Part shown: piece after piece, positions 19,948-27,479 of the stretch
Layout: each line of letters begins with the position of its first letter
Position numbering within the stretch: position 1 is the first letter of the stretch
From: a virus
Strand: one strand, 5' to 3'
Length of the DNA: 30,764 nucleotides
Virus record (IMG/VR): IMGVR_UViG_3300043411_000856
Location: 1 to 30,764 of that record
Program-made: the position numbers and the translations under genes
The notes under the pieces: model-generated
What the model was told of the DNA's origin: nothing
Databases searched by the model: none
The model's input: only the letters and a program-made list of their open reading frames with translations

Positions 19948-20127
19948 ATGTCCGAGCCGCAGGCCCCGACGAACAACCCGATCCCGCCGGCCTGCGGCCG
20001 TTCCTCGGCCTGCCGCACATCCTCTCACCCCGCCCCGTCGCAGCCCATCTCATTGCGGCTCTGCGCAACCCGACGCCACGCCTCGCTTCGTCACTCGACG
20101 CAGCACCGCGCAACGCAACCCGTTTGA
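19948..20127 (+). CDS. Doubtful short ORF after the operators
   Basis: A 59-codon frame starts MSEPQAPTNNPIPPACGRSS but soon turns into Ser/His/Arg-rich low-complexity sequence within the CGCAACGCA-type spacer. A second frame over the same bases, ending ATGA-coupled to the next gene at 20141, looks more protein-like (LRPFLGLPHILSPRPVAAHL) but has no start codon. A frameshifted small gene is possible. Confidence 0.25.
   Translation: MSEPQAPTNNPIPPACGRSSACRTSSHPAPSQPISLRLCATRRHASLRHSTQHRATQPV
20046..20124. repeat. CGCAACGCA-rich spacer 1
   Basis: Degenerate CGCAN/CGCAAC units (for example GCAACGCAACCC near 20110) run up to the start of the 20141 gene. The same composition recurs at 20703-20780 and 21325-21500. 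Confidence 0.5.
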
Positions 20128-20140
20128 AGGGATGTCCCCG

Positions 20141-20704
20141 ATGAAGATCGCCCACGCGACGCTCAAGTCCGTCGCCCCCTATTCGCAGTCCCGCGCCCAC
20201 GAAACGCCCAAGCTCGACCGGGAAACCTCCGACGCCCACGAGGTCCGGACGTGGCGTGAGAAGACGCACACCAACCCGAACGGGCACATCTTCATTCCGC
20301 CGATGTCGTTCAAGCAGAGCCTCGACAAGGCCGCGCAGCAGCTCGGCCTGCAGATCCCCGGCAAGGGCAAGTCCACCTACACGAAGTTCTTCCGCGCCGG
20401 CGTCCTCTGCGTCGAAGGCCCCGAACTGCCGATCACCAAGGATCAGGTGCAGGGCGAGCGCATCCACGCGAACAGCGACGGCGTGCGCGGTTCTGGCAAG
20501 CGGGTCTGGCGGTGGTTCCCCACGATCCCGGACTGGACGGCTGAGGTGTCGTTCCACGTCCTCGCCAACGAGATCACCAAGGACGTGTTCGAGCAGCACC
20601 TTTCGCAGGCCGGCAGCTTCGTCGGCATCGGCCGGTTCCGCCCCGAGAACGGCGGGTACTACGGCCGGTTCAAGGTCGAACGCATCCGCTGGGAAGAAGT
20701 CTGA
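20141..20704 (+). CDS. Conserved phage protein of unknown function (187 aa)
   Basis: I chose the ATG at 20141, about 11 nt after GAAGG; an ATG at 20132 is in frame. The sequence MKIAHATLKSVAPYSQSRAH, HIFIPPMSFKQSLDKAAQQL, IPGKGKSTYTKFF and FVGIGRFRPENGGYYGRFKV is of a conserved type I have seen in early regions of diverse phages, without known function. It is mainly mixed alpha/beta with no catalytic signature visible. It is the first long gene of the plus-strand early arm, flanked on both sides by CGCAACGCA-rich spacers. Confidence 0.8.
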   Translation: MKIAHATLKSVAPYSQSRAHETPKLDRETSDAHEVRTWREKTHTNPNGHIFIPPMSFKQSLDKAAQQLGLQIPGKGKSTYTKFFRAGVLCVEGPELPITKDQVQGERIHANSDGVRGSGKRVWRWFPTIPDWTAEVSFHVLANEITKDVFEQHLSQAGSFVGIGRFRPENGGYYGRFKVERIRWEEV

Positions 20705-20780
20705 GTTCCGCAGCACACCGCAACGCACCGCATCTCAACACCCCGCTTCGCTCCGCTGCGCAGCGCTCCGCAACGCATTG
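20703..20780. repeat. CGCAACGCA-rich spacer 2
   Basis: This spacer contains CGCAACGCACCGC (20719-20731), identical to 21457-21469, and GCTGCGCAGC and CGCAACGCA units. No open frame of merit crosses it. It separates two early genes that would otherwise be expected to be close together. Confidence 0.55.
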
Positions 20781-20803
20781 CCTCCATCAAGGAGAACCAG
20801 CCA

Positions 20804-21307
20804 GTGACCAACCCGTCCTTCCGCGCTTCGCCCGAGAACGAGATTGCCGTCACCCGGCTTGTCGACGCCCTCCGCGCGCTGCCGGTCGGCGGGACGCTGG
20901 AATACACGACCGCCTCCGAAGCCTGCGGCGACGATGTGCAGAAGCACGGTCGCCGCCTGCTCGCCAAGGCCCGGTCCATCGTCGAGGCCGAGGACGGGAG
21001 CCGCTTCGGCACCGTCTCCACGGTCGGCGTCAAGCGCCTCGAAACCAGCGACGTGCTGGGGATCGGGGCCGGATACCGCCGCCACATCCGCCGGACCTCC
21101 AAGCGGGCCTTCGCTCGCCTGTCCGGCATCCGCAACAACGACCTCTCCGAAGAACAGCGCAAGCGGCTCGATGCCGAACGCGCGGCCTTCGGCGCGATCA
21201 GCCTCGTGGCCGGCGAGAAGTCCATCGCGACCGTCGCCGCCCACACCACCGACGCCGTGCTGCCCGTCGCGGACACGCTCCGCCTGTTCGCCGGGGCCGC
21301 ACGATGA
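20804..21307 (+). CDS. Early phage protein of unknown function (167 aa)
   Basis: GTG start at 20804, supported by AAGGAG 9 nt upstream. The N-terminal 60 residues (ENEIAVTRLVDALRALPVGG, TASEACGDDVQKHGRRLLAK) look like a winged-helix or similar DNA-binding unit. The rest is helical and Arg/Ala-rich (RRHIRRTSKRAFARLSGIRN). It is probably a partner of the preceding gene, since both lie at the head of the plus-strand arm. No family name can be given with confidence. Confidence 0.75.
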   Translation: MTNPSFRASPENEIAVTRLVDALRALPVGGTLEYTTASEACGDDVQKHGRRLLAKARSIVEAEDGSRFGTVSTVGVKRLETSDVLGIGAGYRRHIRRTSKRAFARLSGIRNNDLSEEQRKRLDAERAAFGAISLVAGEKSIATVAAHTTDAVLPVADTLRLFAGAAR

Positions 21308-21324
21308 CCACGACCAAGAACGTC

Positions 21325-21500
21325 ACCGCAGCGCACCGCAACTCGCCGCGTCGCTTCTCTACGCGTCGCACCGCCCTGCTCCGCATCGCTACGCAGCGCT
21401 ACGCGCTCCCCCGCTTCGCGTCCCAGCGCGACGCTACTCAGCGCTTCTCCACCCATCGCAACGCACCGCTGCTCAACCTCACGCTAGGCGACGCAACGCA
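21325..21500. repeat. CGCAACGCA/CGCTACGC-rich spacer 3
   Basis: The longest of the three repeat spacers. Many CGCAN, CGCTACGC and GCAACGCA units, including CGCAACGCACCGC at 21457-21469. A frame from the ATG at 21304 stays open through it and joins the next gene, but its product is Arg/Thr/Ala/Gln low-complexity sequence. Confidence 0.55.
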
Positions 21501-21531
21501 ACGCCACCCTCTGATCCCGGAGGCCCGCCCC

Positions 21532-21813
21532 ATGCACCCCATCGTTCTCCGCGACACACTCTCCGCCGCCGACGAGCGCGCGCTTCCCGCCGCTGCCGCC
21601 GGTCTGATCCGCCACCCCGCCGTGATCCTGTATCGGGGTGCCGACGATCCGAACGCCGTCCGCGTCTGTGCCCAGGGATGCGCGGCACGGTCCCGCCGGC
21701 TGCTCGACGCGGCGGCGTCAGCCGATCACCCCGCGTTCGCGCACGTCCTGCAGATGGCCGCGCTGGCGGAGATCGAGCGGGGCGCCGCGGTGCTGGCGGA
21801 GGGCGGGCGATGA
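21532..21813 (+). CDS. Unknown 93-aa early protein
   Basis: The ATG at 21532 has GGAGG about 9 nt upstream. The frame is open back to an ATG at 21304 (ATGA-coupled to the previous stop) through the repeat spacer, so a 169-aa form cannot be excluded. The sequence MHPIVLRDTLSAADERALPA, LILYRGAD-like strand and two Ala-rich helices follow; no family recognised. Confidence 0.65.
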   Translation: MHPIVLRDTLSAADERALPAAAAGLIRHPAVILYRGADDPNAVRVCAQGCAARSRRLLDAAASADHPAFAHVLQMAALAEIERGAAVLAEGGR

Positions 21814-22034
21814 AGCGCTTCCTCGACACCTCCTACCCCTTCCGCGGCGTCGCGGGCCTGCCGCTGCTGCCGCGGGTGTACGCGCCGTCGATGACCGTCC
21901 GCCGCCGCCCCCGCCGGGACAACGCGGACGTCGCGCTCGCCGACCACGCGCTGCTGATCGCCGGCCGCGTCGCCGGTCCGGTCGCGGTGGTGGTGCTGAC
22001 CTTCGTCCTGACCCTTCCGATGGTGACGCCATGA
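21810..22034 (+). CDS. Small membrane-anchored protein (74 aa)
   Basis: ATGA start at 21810. A basic middle (TVRRRPRRDN) is followed by a C-terminal hydrophobic helix, GRVAGPVAVVVLTFVLTLPM (about 52-71). Likely C-terminal membrane anchor; function unknown. Confidence 0.65.
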   Translation: MKRFLDTSYPFRGVAGLPLLPRVYAPSMTVRRRPRRDNADVALADHALLIAGRVAGPVAVVVLTFVLTLPMVTP

Positions 22035-22237
22035 GCGACACCACGATCCACCAGCGCCTCGACCGCCTCACCCGCATGACCGCGCTCGGCGACTGCGCCT
22101 CGATCCTGCACCGGCACATGCGATGCGCCTACGCCCGGCCGGACTGGGAGGCGCGTCACGCCATCCTGCGGCCGGTCCTCGACGACATCGCCGCGCTGCT
22201 CGACCGCGACTACGCCAAGGCACAGGAGGCCGCGTGA
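22031..22237 (+). CDS. Unknown 68-aa early protein
   Basis: Coupled by ATGA at 22031 and TGATG at its end. Helical and charged (HQRLDRLTRMTALGDCASIL, PVLDDIAALLDRDYAKAQEA). No family recognised. Confidence 0.65.
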   Translation: MSDTTIHQRLDRLTRMTALGDCASILHRHMRCAYARPDWEARHAILRPVLDDIAALLDRDYAKAQEAA

Positions 22238-22410
22238 TGAATGACGAACAGATGCGCGAAGCACTCGAAGACCTCATCGAGGCCGTCCGCCTGATTTACA
22301 TCGCGAAGGGCGCGTCGGGGGCGGCGGCCGACATCGTGCGCGATCAGATCCGGGAGCGCGTCAGGGCGGCGAGCGCCGCCCTCGAAAGCGGTGACGGGGA
22401 GGCCGCCTAG
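22237..22410 (+). CDS. Unknown 57-aa early protein
   Basis: TGATG start at 22237. Acidic helical peptide (MNDEQMREALEDLIEAVRLI, then RDQIRERVRAASAALESGD). No family recognised. Confidence 0.65.
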   Translation: MNDEQMREALEDLIEAVRLIYIAKGASGAAADIVRDQIRERVRAASAALESGDGEAA

Positions 22411-22698
22411 ATGGCCATCACCTACGAGAACCGCCGCCGCGACGGGGACACGGTCCGCGTCACGGTCTGTCCCTCCCAGGACAAGGCGGTCGCCGACCTC
22501 GGGCAGTCGTTCCTCGACAGCGACTACGACTACGACGGGACGCTCGTGGTCTGGCGGGACCGCTACGGGCACATCGTCCGTATCGAGGCCAAGAACCTCG
22601 CCCGGCAGGCCGAGGAATGGGCCGCCGACGCCCGCCAGGACGCCAGGGACGAGCGCGAGGACCCGTATCCGGCGAGCAGGATCGGGAGGGCGGCATGA
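22411..22698 (+). CDS. Unknown 95-aa early protein
   Basis: The ATG at 22411 follows the previous stop without a gap. Probable small beta-rich first half (ITYENRRRDGDTVRVTV, TLVVWRDRYGHIVRIEAKNL) and a charged helical tail. No family recognised. Confidence 0.65.
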   Translation: MAITYENRRRDGDTVRVTVCPSQDKAVADLGQSFLDSDYDYDGTLVVWRDRYGHIVRIEAKNLARQAEEWAADARQDARDEREDPYPASRIGRAA

Positions 22699-23033
22699 CC
22701 ACGCGGACGGCTGACGAACTCGCGCGGATCGTGGACGAGCACAACCGAACGGGGGCCGGCTGGGGGGCCGTGCAGGCCCTTCTAGAGCACATTGCCACCG
22801 AGCAGTCCCGCATCGACGCGGCCGTGGCGAAGGAGCGGGAGCGGTGTGCGGCTCTGGAAGAAGGGCTGCGCGACGCAGCAGCCTACCTCGCCGTCTTCGT
22901 CTCGATCTACGAGAAGACGCCGAGCTTTCGTCTCGACGCTCTCCACAAGACGAAGCGCGCCGACTACCGCGCCGCCCTTAAGCGCGTCCAAGCGCTCGTC
23001 TCCCCCACCCCGACCACGGAGGAAGGCGCATGA
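22695..23033 (+). CDS. Unknown 112-aa early protein, mostly helical
   Basis: ATGA start at 22695. Helical throughout with a coiled-coil-like centre (EQSRIDAAVAKERERCAALE). The pattern LARIVDEHNR and a conserved hydrophobic face suggest a structured protein, family unknown. Confidence 0.65.
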   Translation: MTTRTADELARIVDEHNRTGAGWGAVQALLEHIATEQSRIDAAVAKERERCAALEEGLRDAAAYLAVFVSIYEKTPSFRLDALHKTKRADYRAALKRVQALVSPTPTTEEGA

Positions 23034-23353
23034 ACGTCATGACCGACACCAGTGCAGTCATCGACGCCACACGCATCGCCGCGTTGAAAGCGGACGGCGC
23101 CGCTGCACGCAAGCGGGTGGCGGAACTCCTCGCGGAGAACGAGACGCTGCGGCAGCGGAACGCTGCGCTGAAAGATGGGCTGCGGCCGTTCGCCATGGAA
23201 TGCGCAGAGTGGGTCGAGCATATCCATCTGCTTCCGAACGAGACCGTTCCGGAGATCAGGGCGCCCAGCGACGATGCCGTGGCCGCAGCACGGTTCACGC
23301 TCGGCGACCTCCGCCGCGCCCGCGCCCTCCTCGCCGGGAGGCCCACCCCATGA
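23030..23353 (+). CDS. Coiled-coil early protein (107 aa)
   Basis: ATGA start at 23030. RKRVAELLAENETLRQRNAA (about 27-46) is a leucine-zipper-like coiled coil; the rest is helical. It may dimerise. No family recognised. Confidence 0.65.
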   Translation: MNVMTDTSAVIDATRIAALKADGAAARKRVAELLAENETLRQRNAALKDGLRPFAMECAEWVEHIHLLPNETVPEIRAPSDDAVAAARFTLGDLRRARALLAGRPTP

Positions 23354-23538
23354 CCGACATCGGCCGCTGCCAGTCCCGCCCGATCCACGAGGGCGACCGC
23401 GTCCGGCACGTCTGCGACGCGTTCGAGGGCACGGTGGAGCGGATCGACCCGATGGGCATCCCGACCGTCGCCATGCGGCTCGACGGCGGTGCGGTGCTGA
23501 TCCTGGCCGAGGCGTTTGTGGAGAGGGTGACGCCATGA
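23350..23538 (+). CDS. Small SH3/KOW-like protein (62 aa)
   Basis: ATGA start at 23350. HEGDRVRHVCDAFEGTVERI, MGIPTVAMRLDGGAVLILAE has the five-strand pattern and G-x-V spacing of a KOW/SH3-like barrel. Such small barrels often bind nucleic acid or proteins. Directly coupled to the exonuclease. Confidence 0.65.
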   Translation: MTDIGRCQSRPIHEGDRVRHVCDAFEGTVERIDPMGIPTVAMRLDGGAVLILAEAFVERVTP

Positions 23539-24434
23539 AAATCACCGAACCCGGCGTCTACACGATGGGCGCCGAAGTCTACCACGCCGACCCCTGCCCG
23601 ACGCCGTCGCTGTCGTCGTCCGGCGCCCGGAAGCTGCTCAAGCAGTGCCCGGCGCGCTACTGGTACGACCGCCAGAACCCGCCGGAGCCGAGCGACGCAT
23701 TCGTGCTGGGATCGGCCGCCCACGAGTGGCTGCTGGAAGGCGAGACCTGGCCGATGCGCCACGTCGTGCTGCCCGAGGACCACGACAACCGGACCAAGGA
23801 CGGCCGGGCGCGGGTCGAGAGCATCAAGGGCGCCGGGAAGCGGCCGGTGACGGCGGAGCAGTGGGAAGCGATCCGCGCCATGAAGTCGGCACTCGACGCG
23901 CACCCCTTCGCCAGCGCGGCCTTCCGCAACGGCCGGCCCGAGCTGTCCCTGTTCTGGCGCGACGAGCGTTTCGGTATCTGGTGCCGCGCGCGACCGGACT
24001 GGCTGCCGAACGCCGGGACCATCGTCGCGGACTACAAGACGTGCAACTCGGCCCACCCGGACGACCTGCGGAAGTCGATCGCCGACTACGGCTACGACAT
24101 GCAGGCGGACTGGTACATGCGCGGCATCAAGGCGCTCGGCCTGATGACGCACCCGACGTTCGTGTTCGTGTTCCAAGAGAAGGCCCCGCCGTACCTCGTG
24201 ACCGTCGTCACGCTGGAGGAAGCCGCGCTTCTGGCCGGCGGGCTCAAGAACGAGCGGGCCGCCGCCACCTTCGCCAAGTGCCTGCGCACCGGCCAGTGGC
24301 CCGGCTACGCGGACGACGTCGTCGCGCTCGATATCCCGGCCTGGGAGCACACGAAGATCGAGCGGGACAAGGAACGCGGCCTCTACGACGTGATGAACGA
24401 GTGGCAGGCGCCACACCAGGAACCAGCGGAGTAG
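23535..24434 (+). CDS. PD-(D/E)XK exonuclease, RecE-type (DUF3799-like)
   Basis: A 299-aa protein starting at 23535 (ATGA). After MKITEPGVYTMGAEVYHADP the PD-(D/E)XK core appears: GSAAHEWLLEG (His63), a Glu in PELSLFWRD, RPDW (Asp155), GTIVADYKT (Asp166, Lys168) and the QxxxY motif QADWY (190-194). These are the motifs of the lambda-exonuclease/RecE group, which degrades the 5' strand of duplex ends to give a 3' overhang. The overhang is annealed by the single-strand annealing protein encoded downstream. An HNH gene now separates the two partners. Confidence 0.9.
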   Translation: MKITEPGVYTMGAEVYHADPCPTPSLSSSGARKLLKQCPARYWYDRQNPPEPSDAFVLGSAAHEWLLEGETWPMRHVVLPEDHDNRTKDGRARVESIKGAGKRPVTAEQWEAIRAMKSALDAHPFASAAFRNGRPELSLFWRDERFGIWCRARPDWLPNAGTIVADYKTCNSAHPDDLRKSIADYGYDMQADWYMRGIKALGLMTHPTFVFVFQEKAPPYLVTVVTLEEAALLAGGLKNERAAATFAKCLRTGQWPGYADDVVALDIPAWEHTKIERDKERGLYDVMNEWQAPHQEPAE

Positions 24435-24438
24435 GAAG

Positions 24439-24924
24439 ATGCCGCCTTTCGTCCCAATGAACGGGATGCAGTTTGGGCGTCTGTTGGTAGGTGAGCAGGC
24501 TCCGTCCCGAGGCGCGCGTATCCATTGGGAATGTCGCTGCGACTGCGGCGCGGCCGTCATCGCGCGGTCGGATCATCTGCGCTCCGGGCACACCCGATCA
24601 TGCGGATGTTTGCAGATCGAGCGCGCCCGGGAGGTTTTCCCCGAAGTGACGGGGACCCACCGGATGAGCGGGTCGGCAGAATACAAGGCGTTCAAGGGCG
24701 CCCGGGACCGCTGCTCCAACCCCCGACACAAGAACTGGCATGGTCGGGGCATCCGCTTCCTCTTCGCCTCATTCGATGACTTTTACCGGGAAGTAGGTCC
24801 GCGCCCGAGCCGCCGACACAGCATCGATCGCACAGATAATAGCGGGGACTACGCCCCTGGCAATGTCCGTTGGGCCGACCCGAAAGAACAGGCCCGGAAC
24901 CGTCGACCCAGGAGGAAGGCATGA
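24439..24924 (+). CDS. HNH homing-type endonuclease between exonuclease and recT
   Basis: A 161-aa protein, 4 nt after the exonuclease stop and ATGA-coupled to recT. The N-terminal module FGRLLVGEQAPSRGARIHWE, CRCDCG and TRSCGCLQIERA is similar to that of the HNH gene at 14642-15118. The C-terminal half differs: RDRCSNPRHKNWHGRGIRF, FDDFYREVGPRPSRRHSIDR and TDNSGDYAPGNVRWADPKEQ, the AP2/HNH type in which the His-Ile-Asp-Arg and Asn residues form the active site. It is likely a free-standing homing endonuclease that uses neighbouring recombination genes as a landing site. Confidence 0.88.
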   Translation: MPPFVPMNGMQFGRLLVGEQAPSRGARIHWECRCDCGAAVIARSDHLRSGHTRSCGCLQIERAREVFPEVTGTHRMSGSAEYKAFKGARDRCSNPRHKNWHGRGIRFLFASFDDFYREVGPRPSRRHSIDRTDNSGDYAPGNVRWADPKEQARNRRPRRKA

Positions 24925-25847
24925 CAAACGCAGTCGCGCACATCGCGGACCAGAAGGGGGACGGCCGATCCGTCCTCGTGACGATGGCGACGCGCTACGG
25001 CATGGAGCCGCGCGCGTTCGAGGCCACGCTTCGCGCCACGGTGGTTCCGAAGGACACGTCGCCGGAGCAGTTCGCGGCGTTCCTGCTGGTCGCCCGCGAA
25101 TACAGCCTCAACCCGATCCTCAAGGAGATCTATGCCTTCCCGACGCGCGGCGGCGGCATTCAGCCGATCGTCAGCATCGACGGGTGGTCGAACCTCGTCA
25201 ACTCGCACCCGCAGTGCGACGGCTTCGACTTCGAGGACCACATCGACAGCGCGGGCGCGCTCGTCTCGATCACCTGCCGCATGTACCGGAAGGATCGGAA
25301 GCACCCGATCGTCGCGACCGAATACATGGCCGAGTGCCGGCGCGCGACCGATACCTGGCGGCAGTGGCCGCGCCGGATGCTGCGGCACAAGGCGCTGATC
25401 CAGGCCGCCCGCTACGCATTCGGTCTCTCGGGGATCGCCGACCCGGACGAAGGCGCCCGAGCGCACGACCCGGTGGTCGACGTGACGCCGGACGCCCCCC
25501 GCCGCGTCACCGGCGCCGACCTGATCGCGCAGGCCGGCAGCGCGTCCGTGACCGACGCCGAGATCGTCGACCCGCCGCAGGCCGAGCCGCCCACCGCTGT
25601 TGAGCCGAAGGTGATGAAGGCAGCCCCCGTCACCCTCGACGAGGACGGCAACCCGGACTGGCCGCGCTGGCAGCAGATCGTCCTGCGGGGCGTGATGAAG
25701 GCGCCGGACGCGGCAACGCTCGAAAGCTGGTGGTCGGTGAACGCGCCGGCCATGGCGACGTTCACGGCCGCGCACCCGGACAACGCCGCCGCGATGGTCG
25801 AGACGCTCGATCTGCGCCGCGCCGAACTGGTGCCGGCCGGGAAGTAG
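24921..25847 (+). CDS. recT: Phage single-strand annealing protein, Bet/RecT family
   Basis: A 308-aa protein. The ATG at 24921 has AGGAGGAAGG just upstream. KDTSPEQFAAFLLVAREYSL, NPILKEIYAFPTRGGGIQPI, VSIDGWSNLVNSHPQCDGF and RRMLRHKALIQAARYAFGLS are the core of the Bet/RecT superfamily. The acidic linker and C-terminal tail (from about 180) are variable, as usual. It anneals complementary single strands produced by the exonuclease. With RusA it gives the phage a complete recombination set. Confidence 0.94.
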   Translation: MTNAVAHIADQKGDGRSVLVTMATRYGMEPRAFEATLRATVVPKDTSPEQFAAFLLVAREYSLNPILKEIYAFPTRGGGIQPIVSIDGWSNLVNSHPQCDGFDFEDHIDSAGALVSITCRMYRKDRKHPIVATEYMAECRRATDTWRQWPRRMLRHKALIQAARYAFGLSGIADPDEGARAHDPVVDVTPDAPRRVTGADLIAQAGSASVTDAEIVDPPQAEPPTAVEPKVMKAAPVTLDEDGNPDWPRWQQIVLRGVMKAPDAATLESWWSVNAPAMATFTAAHPDNAAAMVETLDLRRAELVPAGK

Positions 25848-25851
25848 GCCC

Positions 25852-26193
25852 ATGACCCTACCCGCCCGCATCAAGCCCGAGCCCATGGGCCGGGACAAGC
25901 GCATCCGGTCCCCGGCGCATCTGGGCTGGGTACGCTCTCACGCCTGTTGCGTGCCGGGGTGTGACGGCCGACCGATCGAGGCCGCGCACGTCCGCTCCGG
26001 GACCGATGGCGGGACCGGAATCAAGCCCGGGGACATGTGGGCGATCAGCCTGTGCGCCGCCCATCACCGGGGCCAGCACCAGGTGGGCGAGCCCGAGTTC
26101 GAGCGCCAGCATGGGATCGACATGAAGGCGCTGGCGAGCGAATTCGCCGCACGGTCCCCGCACCGGACGAAGCTGACCCGGAGGGCGGCATGA
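25852..26193 (+). CDS. DUF968/Ref-like HNH nuclease
   Basis: A 113-aa protein 4 nt after recT. IRSPAHLGWVRSHACCVPGC, EAAHVRSGTDGGTGIKPGD and LCAAHHRGQHQVGE form an HNH/treble-clef site with paired Cys and conserved His. The family is frequent in phage recombination modules (Ref/DUF968 type). It probably cuts DNA during recombination rather than being a homing enzyme, because it is coupled and in operon order. Confidence 0.85.
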   Translation: MTLPARIKPEPMGRDKRIRSPAHLGWVRSHACCVPGCDGRPIEAAHVRSGTDGGTGIKPGDMWAISLCAAHHRGQHQVGEPEFERQHGIDMKALASEFAARSPHRTKLTRRAA

Positions 26194-26705
26194 CCGCATT
26201 CCACTTCGAGGCGAAGAAGTACGCCCTGCGACAGGCGAAGGACGGCGTCGTCGTCTCCTTCCTCGTCCATCCGAACGACGTCGTCCCGCAACTCCTGTCA
26301 GCAGCGATCGGCGAGCACTACGTCGTCGCGCTGGCGCCCTACGAGGAGAAGGCGGCGGAGGCCGAGCAGCAGCCCGCCCCCGCTCCGGTCGCGAACGATG
26401 CGCCCCCGAAGGAGCGTCGCCCCTTCCACACGCTGCCCCGCAGTCAGCAGGCGGCGTTGCTGTGCAACGACAATCGGTTCTGGTGGTGGCTCTCGGACAA
26501 AGAGGACCGTCGCATCGGGCCACCGCCGCCAGGGCACCCGCCATACGTCGAGACCGAACAGGAGGCCGCCGATGCAGTCCGAAGCATGTGCGGCGTCGCG
26601 TCTCGGCGAGACCTGGACCAGCCCGACCACGCCCTGAAATGGGATCGCATGGTCGAGGAATTCAGCGCCGCATCCGGCCGAGCCACATGGGAGCGCCCCG
26701 CATGA
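26190..26705 (+). CDS. Unknown early protein (171 aa)
   Basis: ATGA start at 26190. The N-terminal 50 residues form a small beta-rich unit (FHFEAKKYALRQAKDGVVVS, LLSAAIGEHYVVALAP). A Pro/Ala linker follows, then LPRSQQAALLCNDNRFWWWL and a DAVRSMCGVASRRDL segment. The latter half matches a short conserved phage region of unknown function. Confidence 0.72.
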   Translation: MTAFHFEAKKYALRQAKDGVVVSFLVHPNDVVPQLLSAAIGEHYVVALAPYEEKAAEAEQQPAPAPVANDAPPKERRPFHTLPRSQQAALLCNDNRFWWWLSDKEDRRIGPPPPGHPPYVETEQEAADAVRSMCGVASRRDLDQPDHALKWDRMVEEFSAASGRATWERPA

Positions 26706-26908
26706 CCCCCGCCAACCCTCGCGAGCTGATGGAAGTGGCGCTGTTCGAGGCCCGCCGACTGCTGCGCCTGCTCCGGGCGATGCCCGCCGGGTCGCTGGGA
26801 TCGGCGGGGTCCGTGACGCACTACGACCGCCGGGAAGCGCACATCGCAGCCGTCGCTTCGGTGTGTGTCGATCTGGAAGAGGCGATGAAGAAGGAGACCG
26901 CACAGTGA
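26702..26908 (+). CDS. Unknown 68-aa early protein
   Basis: ATGA start at 26702. Helical (NPRELMEVALFEARRLLRLL, then HIAAVASVCVDLEEAMKKET). No family recognised. Confidence 0.62.
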   Translation: MTPANPRELMEVALFEARRLLRLLRAMPAGSLGSAGSVTHYDRREAHIAAVASVCVDLEEAMKKETAQ

Positions 26909-27297
26909 CCGACGATCCCATCACCATCGGCACGCGCCTGTGGAGGCGCGAGGAGTGGATGCCGCGCGTCACCGACCCCGCCTCCGGGAAGATGGTCGCG
27001 GCGCCCTACGAAGCCTTCTTCCGGTCAGCCACGGTGATCGGGGAAACGAAGGGGACGTGGCAGGTCGGCCATGAGGGCGCGGCGCCGATGCACCATGCCG
27101 CGCGCGTCAACAAGCGGACGCTCCGCGAGCCGATGAGTGGCGGCTACTCCGGCCACCAGTGGTTCACCGACGCCGGCAAGGATGCCGACATCTGGGCACA
27201 TTCCAGGCGGCACAAGATCGTCGAGGCAGTGCGGCGCTGCGATGTCCCCACCCTCAAGAAGATCGCCGCCATTCTCGACGAGGAGACCGCACAGTGA
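26905..27297 (+). CDS. Unknown 130-aa early protein
   Basis: GTG start at 26905 (GTGA coupling). Mixed alpha/beta with several Trp, for example TRLWRREEWMPRVTD, EAFFRSATVIGETKGTW and SGHQWFTDAGKDADIW. Both this gene and the previous one end in the same 15-bp tail (GAGACCGCACAGTGA). No family recognised. Confidence 0.65.
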   Translation: MTDDPITIGTRLWRREEWMPRVTDPASGKMVAAPYEAFFRSATVIGETKGTWQVGHEGAAPMHHAARVNKRTLREPMSGGYSGHQWFTDAGKDADIWAHSRRHKIVEAVRRCDVPTLKKIAAILDEETAQ

Positions 27298-27479
27298 TCC
27301 GCGAACCCCGCCCGCCGCTGTCCGAGCGTCGGGATTCCCCGCACCACATCGCGGCGCGCCTGATCGCGGGCGTCCCGGTCGAGCCGCCGGAACTGCGGGC
27401 GCTCGCCGTCTACACGCTGGGCCGGCTGCCGCTGGCGAAGAGGGCGGCGCTGGAAGCGGCGGTGAGGCCGCCGCGATGA
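27294..27479 (+). CDS. Unknown 61-aa early protein
   Basis: GTG start at 27294 (GTGA). Pro-rich N-terminus, then helical (LRALAVYTLGRLPLAKRAAL). No family recognised. Confidence 0.55.
   Translation: MIREPRPPLSERRDSPHHIAARLIAGVPVEPPELRALAVYTLGRLPLAKRAALEAAVRPPR

Noticed and set aside
20844-22034. A 396-codon plus-strand open frame.
   Set aside because: It runs out of phase through two real genes and the repeat spacers and is Ser/Arg/Pro-rich; only its last 74 codons (from 21810) are a gene.
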